From positions 1,302,001 to 1,366,000 of the forward strand of contig CBDDLA010000001.1 of the NCBI GenBank assembly GCA_965230485.1: DNA of 64,000 nt. Direction: 5' to 3'. Of this stretch, positions 45,275 to 53,704 are shown one piece after another. A program made the position numbers and the translations under genes. Under the pieces are notes generated by a model. The model did no database searches, was not told where the DNA came from, and worked only from the letters and a program-made list of their open reading frames with translations. Numbering within the stretch: the first letter of the stretch is position 1; each line of letters opens with the position of its first letter. Origin of the DNA: Putridiphycobacter sp965230485 (GTDB lineage: Bacteria; Bacteroidota; Bacteroidia; Flavobacteriales_D; Crocinitomicaceae).

Positions 45275-45793
45275 ATGAAAACCATTCTAATCACCACAGC
45301 ATTTTTAGTGACTTATGTTGGAAATGCTCAAAATACATTAACTCATATGAAAGCAGACATTTCACAAACCATTGCACAATTATTCGTGGCTGTCGATCAA
45401 TCTGATTGGCATTCTGTTAAAACCATATTTGCCGATACAATCTATCTTGATTATTCATCTATGAACAATCAGCCTGGAGTAAATGTTTCTTCAGAAGACA
45501 TTACCAAACAATGGGGGGCAGTTTTACCGGGATTCGATTTCACACACCATCAGATTGGTAATGTCATTATTGAAGTCAAAGGGAAAGCCGCTCATGCCTT
45601 TTGTTATGGAACTGCCACTCACTATTTGAATCATGACAAAGGTAATTTATGGACGGTTGTGGGCTCTTATGATTTTGACCTCAAAAAAATAGATGACTAA
45701 TGGGTCATTACCACTATGACTTTTAATTATAAATACCAGACCGGGAATACCGAATTGGTTTCTCTGGCCATAGAAAATCAAAATAAAAAATAA
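45275..45793 (+). pseudogene. NTF2-like protein interrupted by an in-frame TAA
   Basis: The frame opens at 45275 with a signal peptide (VTYVGNAQ) and an NTF2/SnoaL-like domain. A TAA at 45698-45700 ends it after ...DFDLKKIDD. The same frame then goes on for 30 sense codons to 45793: WVITTMTFNYKYQTGNTEL and a short tail. That is just the expected final strand of the fold (W-x-I-T-x-M-x-F...GN). A nonsense change in a once longer gene (172 codons) explains this; readthrough or sequence error are alternatives. Without the last strand the fold is unlikely to be stable. Confidence 0.7.
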
Positions 45794-45798
45794 ATACT

Positions 45799-46782
45799 AT
45801 GACTAAACAATTAATAATGATGGCAGTATCAGGCTTACTCAGCCTCAATGCCCATGCACAAAACCAAGTAAATATGAAAACAGTAAATTTTAAGAGCGAA
45901 GGTGCTAACCTTGTGGGGAATCTTTATTACCCAACCAATTATCAAGAAGGAAAAACTTATCCAGCAATAGTTGTCTCTGGCAGCTGGACTACCGTCAAAG
46001 AGCAAATGGCAGGTTTGTATGCTAAAAAACTCGCTGAAAAGGGATTTATCACTTTGGCTTTTGATTTTAGAAACTTTGGAGAAAGTGAAGGAGTACCTAG
46101 GTTTTATGAAAGTCCTGAAATGAAAAAAGTAGATGTGAAAAATGCCGTGACTTACCTTTTGACACTTCAAGAAGTCGATTCCTCTAAAGTAGGAGCCTTT
46201 GGTGTCTGTGCTGGTGCCATGTACACCCTAATGGCTGCATCAGAAGATAAAAGAATCAAATCTGTGGTGACAGCCGCCTCATGGCTACATGATGAAGAAG
46301 CCGTTAAATTGTTTTATGGCGGAACGGAAGGCGTTCAGGCTAAAATAGATGCCGCCAAAGCGGCTAAATTGCAATATGCAGAAAGCGGAACGGTAACTTA
46401 TATCCCATCTATATCTACTACTGATACAACTGCTGCCATGTATGGACCTTACGATTATTATCTTAATCCAGAAAGGGGTGCTATTGAGCAGTGGAGTGCC
46501 GATCAATTTGCTGTCATGTCATGGGAAGACTGGCTAACCACTAATCCTATGCCAGCCGCTAAGTATTTGACCTGTCCAACCTTAATGATTCATTCTGACG
46601 GAGCGGTTTTACCGCAGTATACCAAAAATTTCTTCAACGCCATTCAGACGGAAGATAAGAAACTGCATTGGATGGAAACAGAATTAGAATCGCCATTTCA
46701 TCAATTCAATTATTACGATCAGGATCAAGAAGTAAATGAATCCGTGAAGGAAGCCTCTGCCTGGTTCAGTGAGAAGTTGTAA
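45799..46782 (+). CDS. Exported alpha/beta hydrolase, dienelactone-hydrolase-like
   Basis: A 327-residue protein with a short leader ending at AHAQ. The alpha/beta hydrolase core has VVSGSWTTVKEQ, AFDFRNFGESEG and a nucleophile elbow GVCAGAM in which Cys occupies the usual nucleophile place (G-x-C-x-G), a feature of dienelactone hydrolases. The catalytic His is probably in ESPFHQFNYY. A terminator follows 30 bases after the stop. Confidence 0.82.
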   Translation: MTKQLIMMAVSGLLSLNAHAQNQVNMKTVNFKSEGANLVGNLYYPTNYQEGKTYPAIVVSGSWTTVKEQMAGLYAKKLAEKGFITLAFDFRNFGESEGVPRFYESPEMKKVDVKNAVTYLLTLQEVDSSKVGAFGVCAGAMYTLMAASEDKRIKSVVTAASWLHDEEAVKLFYGGTEGVQAKIDAAKAAKLQYAESGTVTYIPSISTTDTTAAMYGPYDYYLNPERGAIEQWSADQFAVMSWEDWLTTNPMPAAKYLTCPTLMIHSDGAVLPQYTKNFFNAIQTEDKKLHWMETELESPFHQFNYYDQDQEVNESVKEASAWFSEKL

Positions 46783-46811
46783 TCTGATGCTTCATAGCAA
46801 CCACCCTATAC

Positions 46812-46848
46812 AAAAAAGCCCTAAACCATAAGTTTCAGGGCTTTTTTA
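46812..46848 (+). terminator. Rho-independent terminator, near copy of 42491
   Basis: AAAAAAGCCCT-AAAC pairs with GTTTCAGGGCTTTTTT. Its sequence is almost identical to the terminator at 42491-42526, including the bases before the stem (TACAAAAA). It closes the hydrolase operon and separates it from the recombinase. Confidence 0.85.
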
Positions 46849-46936
46849 TAGCTTTTAAATTTATAGTCATACGGAAACTGAAGGAGATCCTTTTTTCTTT
46901 ATTTTAAATATTTCACAAAGCTAAACTAATAGAAAT

Positions 46937-46985
46937 AAACGTTTAAATACGTTTACAAACGACTGCAAATGCTTGTTTAACGACT
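46937..46985. promoter_or_regulatory. Repeat-rich leader of the cassette recombinase
   Basis: An AAACGTTT palindrome at 46937-46944 shares the ACGTT core of the cassette sites, and AACGACT occurs twice, at 46958-46964 and 46979-46985, 21 bases (two helical turns) apart. These could be recombinase-binding or autoregulatory sites. The evidence is only their position 30-75 bases before the gene. Confidence 0.35.
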
Positions 46986-47013
46986 AATTTCTACGATTTG
47001 ATCATTTTGTATT

Positions 47014-47844
47014 ATGATTGATTTAAAGCGGATTAAAAGACAAATGTATGGCAAGCGATATAGTAAAAATACGATCGAAACGTATATTTCATGCCTCGAG
47101 CATTTCATTAAATACTTTAACGGCAAAATAGATACTTTATCCAAACAAGAAATTGAACAATACCAATACTATTTAGTCAAAAAAGGTTATGCAAGAAGCA
47201 CACAAAACCAGCACATAAATGCCATAAAATACTATTACGAAAAAATATTAAACCGTGATAGAGAAACGTATTATATCGATAGACCTAGAAAGGATAAAAA
47301 ACTACCAATGATATTAAGTAAATCGGAAATATACGTCCTTATTGAAAGCATCACTAACCTTAAACATAAGACAATCATTTCACTAATTTATGCTTGCGGT
47401 TTAAGAATTGGTGAAGTGACTAACCTTAAAATTGATGATATCGACAGCCAGCAAATGATTATTAAAATTCGAAATGCTAAAGGAGCTAAAGATCGAATTG
47501 TACCACTTCCGAAAAATTCATTAATATTACTTAGATCCTATTACAGAAATTATAAACCAAACGAATTCTTGTTCAATGGTGCTAGTAAATTACAATACGC
47601 ACCTGTTAGTATTCGAAACATACTTAAACGTGCCTGCTATAAAGCAAAAATAAATAAAAATATTACACCTCACACACTGAGACACAGTTATGCTACTCAT
47701 TTGCTAGAAAGCGGCATTGACATGAGATATATTCAGGTTATCCTTGGGCATGGATCTATTAAAACAACCCAAATATATGCTCATGTTAGCTCACAAAATA
47801 TTCGAGCTGTAAAAAGCCCACTCGCCGAAATGCAGCTAGTGTAA
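47014..47844 (+). CDS. XerC/D-sized tyrosine recombinase heading the cassette array
   Basis: A 276-residue tyrosine recombinase. The N-terminal SAM-like core-binding domain covers ~1-90. Catalytic residues are Arg131 (CGLRIGE), a Lys in KGAKDR, His220 and Arg223 (HTLRHSYATHLL), His246 (LGHGS) and nucleophile Tyr255 (QIYAH). Two segments resemble integron integrases: RPRKDKKLPMILSKSEI and the ending VKSPLAEM (compare VRSPLDAL in IntI1, from memory). The distance from KDR to HTLRH is XerC/D-like, so the extra helix of true IntI is absent. It points toward the array, opposite to class 1 integrons. Its stop lies in the attI-like hairpin. Confidence 0.88.
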   Translation: MIDLKRIKRQMYGKRYSKNTIETYISCLEHFIKYFNGKIDTLSKQEIEQYQYYLVKKGYARSTQNQHINAIKYYYEKILNRDRETYYIDRPRKDKKLPMILSKSEIYVLIESITNLKHKTIISLIYACGLRIGEVTNLKIDDIDSQQMIIKIRNAKGAKDRIVPLPKNSLILLRSYYRNYKPNEFLFNGASKLQYAPVSIRNILKRACYKAKINKNITPHTLRHSYATHLLESGIDMRYIQVILGHGSIKTTQIYAHVSSQNIRAVKSPLAEMQLV

Positions 47845-47892
47845 AGGATACATATAGTAAAAATAAAGATGTATCTTTAGCCAAACGTTGCC
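47843..47892 (+). repeat. attI-like first site of the array
   Basis: AAAGGATACAT (47843-47853) is nearly complementary to ATGTATCTTT (47869-47878), and a CCAAACGTTGCC core follows at 47881-47892. There is no upstream cassette end here, so this takes the attI position. The left arm overlaps the last codon of the recombinase. Confidence 0.6.
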
Positions 47893-47904
47893 AGTAATTT
47901 AAAA

Positions 47905-48537
47905 ATGACCGAAATTTTAAAGAAATACCTAGTTACCGAATGGTGGATTCCAGTATTATTTTTCTTAATATCTGTATTTCTTTTCTTTACTGATATAATT
48001 TTATCTAATACGGATTTTGGATTTTACATTCTAATATTATCAGGGTTTTTACTATTCATCTCTATAATTTGGCAGTTACTCAAAGGGAGAAAATTAATTG
48101 CACTTTTACAATTTTTCATTTTGATTATACCGATAGTATTATTCGGATTTATGATATATCTATTTGCTGGGATGATGAACAAACCAGACGGCGAATTAGC
48201 AATAGAGAGAATTGAACCATTAATTATAGAAAAAACTGACTTGATTATTCCTAATGACTTTAAAGTGTTGAGAAATTTAATTGAACATACAGAAGGTGCT
48301 TTCGATTCAGACTATTCAATCGGACTATCAATTGAATATTTAGAATCTGATGAAAAACACATTACTGAACAAATATTAAAAAGTATGACATTAGAATCGG
48401 AAAAAGGCTCTTGGAAAAAGTTCAAAAACGGATTTGATTTTGAACATAATTATAACGAAATTAATGAAGCTGAACCTTTTAATTTTAAAGTAGATACTTT
48501 GAACAATAAAATTGAACTTGATTTATTCCACTTGTAG
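47905..48537 (+). CDS. Cassette 1: hypothetical membrane protein
   Basis: A 210-residue protein with three hydrophobic segments in the first ~95 residues (WWIPVLFFLISVFLFF, FYILILSGFLLFISII, LLQFFILIIPIVLFGFMIYLF). A soluble, acidic C-terminal half follows (KPDGELAIERIEPLII to LDLFHL). No family recognised. It is the only gene of the first cassette, starting 18 bases after the core. Confidence 0.65.
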   Translation: MTEILKKYLVTEWWIPVLFFLISVFLFFTDIILSNTDFGFYILILSGFLLFISIIWQLLKGRKLIALLQFFILIIPIVLFGFMIYLFAGMMNKPDGELAIERIEPLIIEKTDLIIPNDFKVLRNLIEHTEGAFDSDYSIGLSIEYLESDEKHITEQILKSMTLESEKGSWKKFKNGFDFEHNYNEINEAEPFNFKVDTLNNKIELDLFHL

Positions 48538-48549
48538 ATAAAAACTACT

Positions 48550-48735
48550 GGCAACAATACCTATAATTAATGCGGGAGCAAGTGCAAGCCGAAATGTTGG
48601 CTGATTTGCATTGTCGCAAAAGCTTTTTCCCTATTTTTATCCTAACAAACTAAAAAATAGCTCAAAGCTTTTACTTGTGCTGGCTTGAAATTCGCTGAAT
48701 TTCTACGCCGCACTAATCATAGCTGAGCCGTTAGC
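48550..48735 (+). repeat. attC-like site 1
   Basis: The left core GGCAAC (48550-48555) is part of TACTGGCAAC, complement of the cassette 1 start. Arms: CCTATAATTAATGCGG (48560-48575) with CCGCACTAATCATAG (48708-48722). The right core GTTAGC (48730) opens cassette 2. The interior has further short complementary parts (CAAGCC/GGCTTG). Length 186 bases. Confidence 0.8.
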
Positions 48736-48751
48736 ATTCATTAACACAACA

Positions 48752-49183
48752 ATGACAACCCAAGAAATAATATCTGCAATAGGACTTATTGGTTTAGGTG
48801 GACTACTGAAAGGACTACTTGACTTCTTTATTGCAGATAAAAAAAGGAAATCTGAGACGAAGCATCAATTCAAAGAAACTCGATATAAAGCTATTATCCT
48901 ACTCTGCTACACCTATGCCAATTTTGAAAGAGAAGGAACAACAATCATTGTACAAAGACCTGATATTGATTCAAAAGAAAGGCTTTTTAATGAACTCAAT
49001 GCAGAGTGGATTAATATGACACTTTATGCCTCAGATAAAGTGTTGCTATCAATGAAAAACTTCTTGGAATCAGGCAAAGAATCTGAATTTAACGAACTCA
49101 TAATTTCTATGCGTAAAGACCTATATGGCATCAAAACTAAGATTTCAATGAAAAACTTGAAACTACTTGAAAAACCTGATTAA
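48752..49183 (+). CDS. Cassette 2: hypothetical protein with N-terminal membrane segment
   Basis: A 143-residue protein with one hydrophobic N-terminal segment (IISAIGLIGLGGLLKGLLDFFI) and a helical cytoplasmic part with KHQFKETRYKAIILLCY. No family recognised; small one-TM proteins of this kind are frequent cassette cargo. It converges with the small coiled-coil gene, overlapping its end by 4 bases. Confidence 0.65.
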   Translation: MTTQEIISAIGLIGLGGLLKGLLDFFIADKKRKSETKHQFKETRYKAIILLCYTYANFEREGTTIIVQRPDIDSKERLFNELNAEWINMTLYASDKVLLSMKNFLESGKESEFNELIISMRKDLYGIKTKISMKNLKLLEKPD

Positions 49184-49374
49184 TTTGATTTTCTTCTTGT
49201 TTTTGGATATTGCTTCTGCTTAAACTCTGAAATCTCATCTCGTAACTTTTTGTTAGCATTTTGAATCAATTCATTTTGGACTTTCATAATACTCAAAAGG
49301 TCATTCATTGCATTCAAATTCTCTAATTGAGTAAAAACAATCTTTTCTAAATCTGCTTTTGTATACTTCATCAT
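49180..49374 (-). CDS. Small coiled-coil protein paired with an XRE gene (copy 1)
   Basis: The product is 64 residues. KYTKADLEKIV opens a long helix (LENLNAMNDLLSIMKVQNELIQNANKKLRDEI) with heptad spacing; the tail is basic (PKTRRKSN). It is clearly paralogous to 53937-54140. Both copies are divergent from a short XRE regulator and precede a defence-type gene. It may be a partner or anti-regulator of the XRE protein. This is inferred from the repeated context only. Confidence 0.7.
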   Translation of the reverse strand: MMKYTKADLEKIVFTQLENLNAMNDLLSIMKVQNELIQNANKKLRDEISEFKQKQYPKTRRKSN

Positions 49375-49543
49375 AATAAAAACGATTTTTAATTTCTGTT
49401 ACTTTAAATACATTATTGAATCCTTAAACAAATCAATAGTTATGTAATACGATTCAAATATAGTTTAAAAAGTTAATATTTAAATACTTTTTAATAAACT
49501 ATTTTTACATTAAATGCTATTTACATAGTCTAAAACGATTCAA
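49375..49543. promoter_or_regulatory. Divergent operator region of the first XRE module
   Basis: The direct repeat ACGATTCAAAT occurs at 49449-49459 and 49535-49545, the second running into the XRE start codon. An imperfect dyad, TAGTTTAAAAAGT with ACTTTTTAATAAACTA, lies between them (about 49461-49502). The layout suits autoregulation by the XRE protein. Confidence 0.5.
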
Positions 49544-49756
49544 ATGACCAGTAAAAAGAATTATAATAGAATACGGGTAGTTTTGGCTGAACAAGACAGA
49601 ACAAACAAGTGGTTAGCTGAAAAAGTTGGTAAGAACAGAACAACCGTTTCAAGATGGTGTACAAATGATATGCAGCCATCTATTGAGACTTTGGCAGAAG
49701 TTGCTGAAATTCTTGATGTTGATATTAGAGAATTACTATTACCAACTAAAAAGTAA
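49544..49756 (+). CDS. XRE-family regulator, copy 1
   Basis: A 70-residue single helix-turn-helix protein: NRIRVVLAEQDRTNKWLAEKVG, recognition helix RTTVSRWCTND, closing LDVDIRELLLPT. It is paralogous to 54309-54524 and 62554-62763 (shared VSRWC/VSKWC and QP-x-x-E-x-L). It lies between its divergent coiled-coil partner and the DUF1016 nuclease. Probably a controller that limits nuclease expression. Confidence 0.85.
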   Translation: MTSKKNYNRIRVVLAEQDRTNKWLAEKVGKNRTTVSRWCTNDMQPSIETLAEVAEILDVDIRELLLPTKK

Positions 49757-49809
49757 ATCTCTCACAGCTGTGAGAGATTTGAAATTAACCAATTTCTATC
49801 ACAAATGTG
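49755..49809. promoter_or_regulatory. 26-bp perfect palindrome and second dyad before the DUF1016 gene
   Basis: AAATCTCTCACAG (49755-49767) is followed directly by its exact complement (49768-49780). A weaker dyad with the same centre pattern, CACAAATGTG, lies at 49800-49809. Both are in the 73-base gap before the nuclease start, suggesting tandem operators; the first could also act as a terminator for the XRE message. Confidence 0.55.
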
Positions 49810-49829
49810 CGAGAATTAGAAATATCTAA

Positions 49830-50888
49830 ATGAATGATTTAACAACATATACTGATTTTTTCAAAGAGATTGTAAACACAATCAATTCTACGAAATATGA
49901 AGCATACAAAGCTTTAAACAGACATCATATTGGTCAAAATTTTGAAATTGGTAAACTGATTGTTCAAAATCAAGAAAAACATAATTGGGGAAAATCTATT
50001 GTAGACACCTTATCTAAAGACATTAATAAAATCATTGATGGTGCAAAAGGCTACTCTCCTCAAAATTTATGGAGAATGAGGCAATTCTACTTGGAATACA
50101 AAGACAATACAGATTTATTGGAATTAGCGTTAACCATTCCTTGGGGTCAGAATCTATTAATACTCCATCAAGTAAAAGATATTGAAGAAAGAGCATATTA
50201 CTTAAATGCCACAAATCAATTGGGTTGGAGTAGAGCAGTTTTACTAAATCAAATAAAAGCAAGTGCTTACCAGCATCACTTAAAAGACCCAAAACAAAGT
50301 AATTTTGAAAAAGCGTTGCCTGTTCATTTATCCGAACAAGCTAATGAAGCTATGAAAAGCGAATACAATCTTGACTTTCTAGGAATTACCAAGCCCATTT
50401 TAGAAAAAGAACTAGAAAATAGATTAGTTGAAAACATTCGTGATTTACTTCTCGAACTTGGCTATGGGTTTAGCTTTATTGGCAATCAATATCGACTAAA
50501 GCTGAATCAAAAAGAATACTTTATAGACCTTTTGTTCTACCACAGGATACTGAAATGTTTAGTCGCAATCGAGTTAAAGACTGTTGAATTTGAACCCGAA
50601 TTTGCAGGTAAGATGAATTTCTATCTTGAATTATTGGACGAACAAGAAAAACAGCCAGATGATAATCCATCTATTGGAATTATTCTTTGCCCAATAAAGG
50701 ATAATCTTGAAGTAGAATACACGTTGAGAACAAATAATAAACCGATTGGAGTTTCTTCGTATAAACTGACGCAAGAATTACCAAATAATCTGAAAGGAAA
50801 GGTTCCTACATCAGAAGAATTAAAACGAATGCTAACAATGGCTATAAATAATAGCGGGGATAGTGATAAATCAAAGGGCAATAATTGA
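49830..50888 (+). CDS. DUF1016 (YhcG-type) PD-(D/E)xK nuclease
   Basis: A 352-residue protein. The N-terminal DUF1016 domain (~10-180) includes GKSIVDTLSKDI and YSPQNLWRMRQFY. The C-terminal nuclease domain shows Asp233 (YFIDLLFY) and E-x-K at 248-250 (IELKT). The family is found in bacterial defence and restriction loci and is thought to act on DNA. The last ~18 codons (from about 50831) lie within attC-like site 2, so the C-terminus is written by the recombination site. It is preceded by the XRE module. Confidence 0.87.
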   Translation: MNDLTTYTDFFKEIVNTINSTKYEAYKALNRHHIGQNFEIGKLIVQNQEKHNWGKSIVDTLSKDINKIIDGAKGYSPQNLWRMRQFYLEYKDNTDLLELALTIPWGQNLLILHQVKDIEERAYYLNATNQLGWSRAVLLNQIKASAYQHHLKDPKQSNFEKALPVHLSEQANEAMKSEYNLDFLGITKPILEKELENRLVENIRDLLLELGYGFSFIGNQYRLKLNQKEYFIDLLFYHRILKCLVAIELKTVEFEPEFAGKMNFYLELLDEQEKQPDDNPSIGIILCPIKDNLEVEYTLRTNNKPIGVSSYKLTQELPNNLKGKVPTSEELKRMLTMAINNSGDSDKSKGNN

Positions 50889-50959
50889 TGGAAAGTTTAG
50901 TAATAACCCGAAAGTTAGTCACTTTAAAACCGCTACTATATCATAGCCGAGCCGTTGTG
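50831..50959 (+). repeat. attC-like site 2, overlapping the nuclease 3' end
   Basis: The left core GCTAAC (50831-50836) sits in GAATGCTAAC, complement of the cassette 2 start. Arms: GGCTATAAATAATAGCGG (50840-50857) with CCGCTACTATATCATAGCC (50930-50948). The right core GTTGTG (50954) opens cassette 3. Its right half resembles that of site 1 (ATCATAGCYGAGCCGTT). Confidence 0.8.
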
Positions 50960-50974
50960 AGTAATTATAAGAAC

Positions 50975-51550
50975 ATGAATTTACTATATAAACATATTAA
51001 CTCTCGAGTAGATATTTCTGAAGAAGAATTTGAGAAAATATTTCAACATTTTGAAGAAATGAATTTTTCTAAGAACGAGCTAATTATCAAACCTAATCAG
51101 GCAGTTGATTATAAATTCTATGTTCTCAAAGGTTGTCTGCGCTCTTACTTTGTTGATTTATCAGGAATAGAACATACAGTTCAATTTGCAACAGAGGATT
51201 GGTGGATTGGCGATTATCCAGCCTACTTCACAGGAAACAAATCAACACTATATGTAGAGTGCCTTGAAAATTGCACGCTTTTAAAAGTCAAAAAAAGTCA
51301 TTGGGACAAATTATACAATGAGATTCCAAAACTAGAAACCTACGCCAGAATACAACTTGAAAGAGGTTTAGCTTCTACACACCAAAAAAACATTGATAGC
51401 CATACAATGAGCACCCAGGAAAAATATGAACATTTCGTAAACTCATTTCCTCAGTTAGAGCAGAGAATAAAGAACTATCATATTGCTAGTTATTTGGGTA
51501 TTACACCTGAACGATTAAGTAGAATTAGAAAAAGCCTTATTTGCACATGA
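50975..51550 (+). CDS. Cassette 3: Crp/Fnr-family regulator
   Basis: The start at 50975 (MNLLYKHINSRVDIS) is the normal family start; an upstream ATG at 50885 lies in the recombination site. The 191-residue protein has a cyclic-nucleotide-binding-type beta barrel (YKFYVLKGCLRSYFVD, TVQFATEDWWIGDYPAY) and a C-terminal helix-turn-helix (NYHIASYLGITPERLSRIRKSL). There is no Cys cluster. It is followed by a dehydrogenase and a bestrophin in the same cassette and may regulate them. Confidence 0.88.
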   Translation: MNLLYKHINSRVDISEEEFEKIFQHFEEMNFSKNELIIKPNQAVDYKFYVLKGCLRSYFVDLSGIEHTVQFATEDWWIGDYPAYFTGNKSTLYVECLENCTLLKVKKSHWDKLYNEIPKLETYARIQLERGLASTHQKNIDSHTMSTQEKYEHFVNSFPQLEQRIKNYHIASYLGITPERLSRIRKSLICT

Positions 51551-51636
51551 TTTATTGACTTTAAGTCAATTTTTAAGCTGAGCTATCACGCTAACTTTGA
51601 TATCTAAATTATTGCAAAATCAAATAATATCAAGAT

Positions 51637-52641
51637 ATGAAAGTACGAGCATACGCAGCTAAAGAGATTAAAGGAAAATTGAAGCCATATTCTTACGAAT
51701 TAGGCGAAATAGGAGCCGAAGAAGTAGACATAAAAGTTAACTATTGTGGTGTCTGTCATTCGGATTTGAGTATGATTAATAATGAATGGGGTTTAACAGA
51801 ATATCCTCTTGTACCAGGTCATGAAATTGCTGGAGAGATTGTCGCTGTTGGTAGTTCTGTTAAGAACTTGAAAGTGGGCGATAAAGTTGGAATGGGTTGG
51901 GTTTCTGAATCTTGCATGACTTGTTCCGAATGCATGGGAGGTGACCACAATCTTTGTTCTAGTAATGAAGCAACTATTGTTGGAAGACATGGAGGATTTG
52001 CTGATTATGTCCGAGGGCATTGGTCATGGGCTATTCCAATTCCAGCAAGTATGGATATGGGCAAAGTTGGCCCTTTATTTTGTGGAGGTATTACGGTGTT
52101 TAATCCAATCGTGATTGCTGGCGTTCAACCAACAGATTCTGTTGGCGTTATTGGCATTGGAGGATTAGGCCATATGGCTTTGAAATTTTTAAAACATTGG
52201 GGATGTGAAGTGATTGCATTTAGTTCAAACCCAGCCAAAAAAGAAGAAATTCTTGCTATGGGAGCAACCAAAGTAGTAAACTCTAGAGACCCAAAAGAAT
52301 TTGAATCTATCCAAGGAAAACTGAAATTAATCCTAAACACTACCAATGTTGGACTAGATTGGAATGCATACATAACCGCTTTGGCACCAAAAGGTAAACT
52401 TCATACAGTTGGAGCTGTTGCAGAGCCTATGGAAATTATTGCTTGGAACTTACTTGATAAGCAAAAATCTCTAGGAGGAAGTCCGCTCGGAAGTCCAGAG
52501 TTAACAAAAAAAATGCTAGAATTTTGTGCTAGACATAATATTTATCCTACGGTTGAAGAATTTCAAATGGATAAAGTAAATGAAGCTATGGAACACTTAG
52601 AAAAAGGGAAAGCGCGTTATAGAATAGTTCTAAAAAACTAA
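51637..52641 (+). CDS. Zinc-dependent NAD(P) alcohol dehydrogenase (CAD/YahK type)
   Basis: A 334-residue medium-chain dehydrogenase. The catalytic zinc region is NYCGVCHSDLSM and GHEIAGEIVAVG; the structural zinc cysteines appear in SCMTCSECMGGDHNLC. The Rossmann motif is GIGGLGHMALKF. The family reduces aldehydes with NADPH. It lies 86 bases after the Crp-type gene in cassette 3. Confidence 0.92.
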   Translation: MKVRAYAAKEIKGKLKPYSYELGEIGAEEVDIKVNYCGVCHSDLSMINNEWGLTEYPLVPGHEIAGEIVAVGSSVKNLKVGDKVGMGWVSESCMTCSECMGGDHNLCSSNEATIVGRHGGFADYVRGHWSWAIPIPASMDMGKVGPLFCGGITVFNPIVIAGVQPTDSVGVIGIGGLGHMALKFLKHWGCEVIAFSSNPAKKEEILAMGATKVVNSRDPKEFESIQGKLKLILNTTNVGLDWNAYITALAPKGKLHTVGAVAEPMEIIAWNLLDKQKSLGGSPLGSPELTKKMLEFCARHNIYPTVEEFQMDKVNEAMEHLEKGKARYRIVLKN

Positions 52642-52709
52642 AATAAACTTCAAGTCTTAGTTTTATTTAATCATCCCAAAAATTTCTTTATCATTTAATA
52701 AGCAACATT

Positions 52710-53696
52710 ATGTTTGTAAAAAGAAGACATAGTTTATGGTCTACTGTTAATTGGTCTAAATGGCCATTTGTTATAGGTACAGTTAGCAGTCTAATAATAT
52801 TTTCTATATCATTTTACACTAATACACTTGTTGCTATTCCATGGGAGCCAATTGGAGTGCTGGGAATAGCTGTCGCATTTTATTTGGGTTTTAAGAATAA
52901 CAGTTCTTATGACAGAGCTTGGGAAGCAAGAAAGATTTGGGGAAGTATTGTAAATAACAGCAGAACTTTCGGTGCTGCAGTGACTTCTTTTGTACAATCT
53001 TCAAAAGATGTGCATAGTATAAAGAAAGAACTTATTTACAGACACATTGCATGGTTAACAGCATTAAGACATCAATTAAGAATTAGTCAACAATGGGAAC
53101 ATGTTGAAAATCGTATTAAAGGTTTATATGCACCTTCATTTAGTGAAGATTTCCACAATAAACTTGACCAAGAACTCAAGCAATTTCTTTCAACGTCCGA
53201 ATTAGAATCATTGGAAAACAAAACAAATGTTGCAACACAAATACTTCAATTGCAATCTATGCGTCTACAAGAATTACGAAATAGCAACAACTATGATGAT
53301 TTTAGGCACATGGAATTACATCTATTGATCAGTACTTTTTATACAGATCAAGGTAAATCTGAAAGAATCAAAAACTTCCCTTTTCCAAGACAATACGCAT
53401 CAGTTGGCTATTGGTTTACATTAATATTCTGTTTTATTGTTCCATTTGGATTAATGGATGTAATTCCTATGCAGAAGAGTATTTTATTTTTAGGCCCATT
53501 ATTAAGCGGTCTCATAACCTGGGTTTTCTTATTAATGGAGAAGATAGGAGATTACTCGGAAAACCCCTTTGAAGGCACCTATAATGATACACCAATTACT
53601 GCAATTGCTCGCAGCATTGAAATAGACCTAAGAGAAATGATTGATGATGTCAATATTCCAGAAGCTCTTAAATCACAAGATGGATACTTAATGTAA
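52710..53696 (+). CDS. Bestrophin-family (UPF0187) channel protein
   Basis: A 328-residue membrane protein with the family motif FKNNSSYDRAWEARKIWGSIVNNSR (conserved core at ~62-86, here in shortened reference), two N-terminal hydrophobic segments and two more at about 225-275. EKIGDYSENPFEGTYND is a second conserved stretch. Prokaryotic members form pentameric ion channels. It is the last gene of cassette 3; its stop abuts the complementary cassette end at 53696. Confidence 0.88.
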   Translation: MFVKRRHSLWSTVNWSKWPFVIGTVSSLIIFSISFYTNTLVAIPWEPIGVLGIAVAFYLGFKNNSSYDRAWEARKIWGSIVNNSRTFGAAVTSFVQSSKDVHSIKKELIYRHIAWLTALRHQLRISQQWEHVENRIKGLYAPSFSEDFHNKLDQELKQFLSTSELESLENKTNVATQILQLQSMRLQELRNSNNYDDFRHMELHLLISTFYTDQGKSERIKNFPFPRQYASVGYWFTLIFCFIVPFGLMDVIPMQKSILFLGPLLSGLITWVFLLMEKIGDYSENPFEGTYNDTPITAIARSIEIDLREMIDDVNIPEALKSQDGYLM

Positions 53697-53704
53697 TAAC
53701 TACT

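Noticed and set aside
47014..47844. Calling the recombinase IntI
   Set aside because: It has XerC/D length between KDR and HTLRH, so the IntI-specific insertion is missing, despite similar short motifs.
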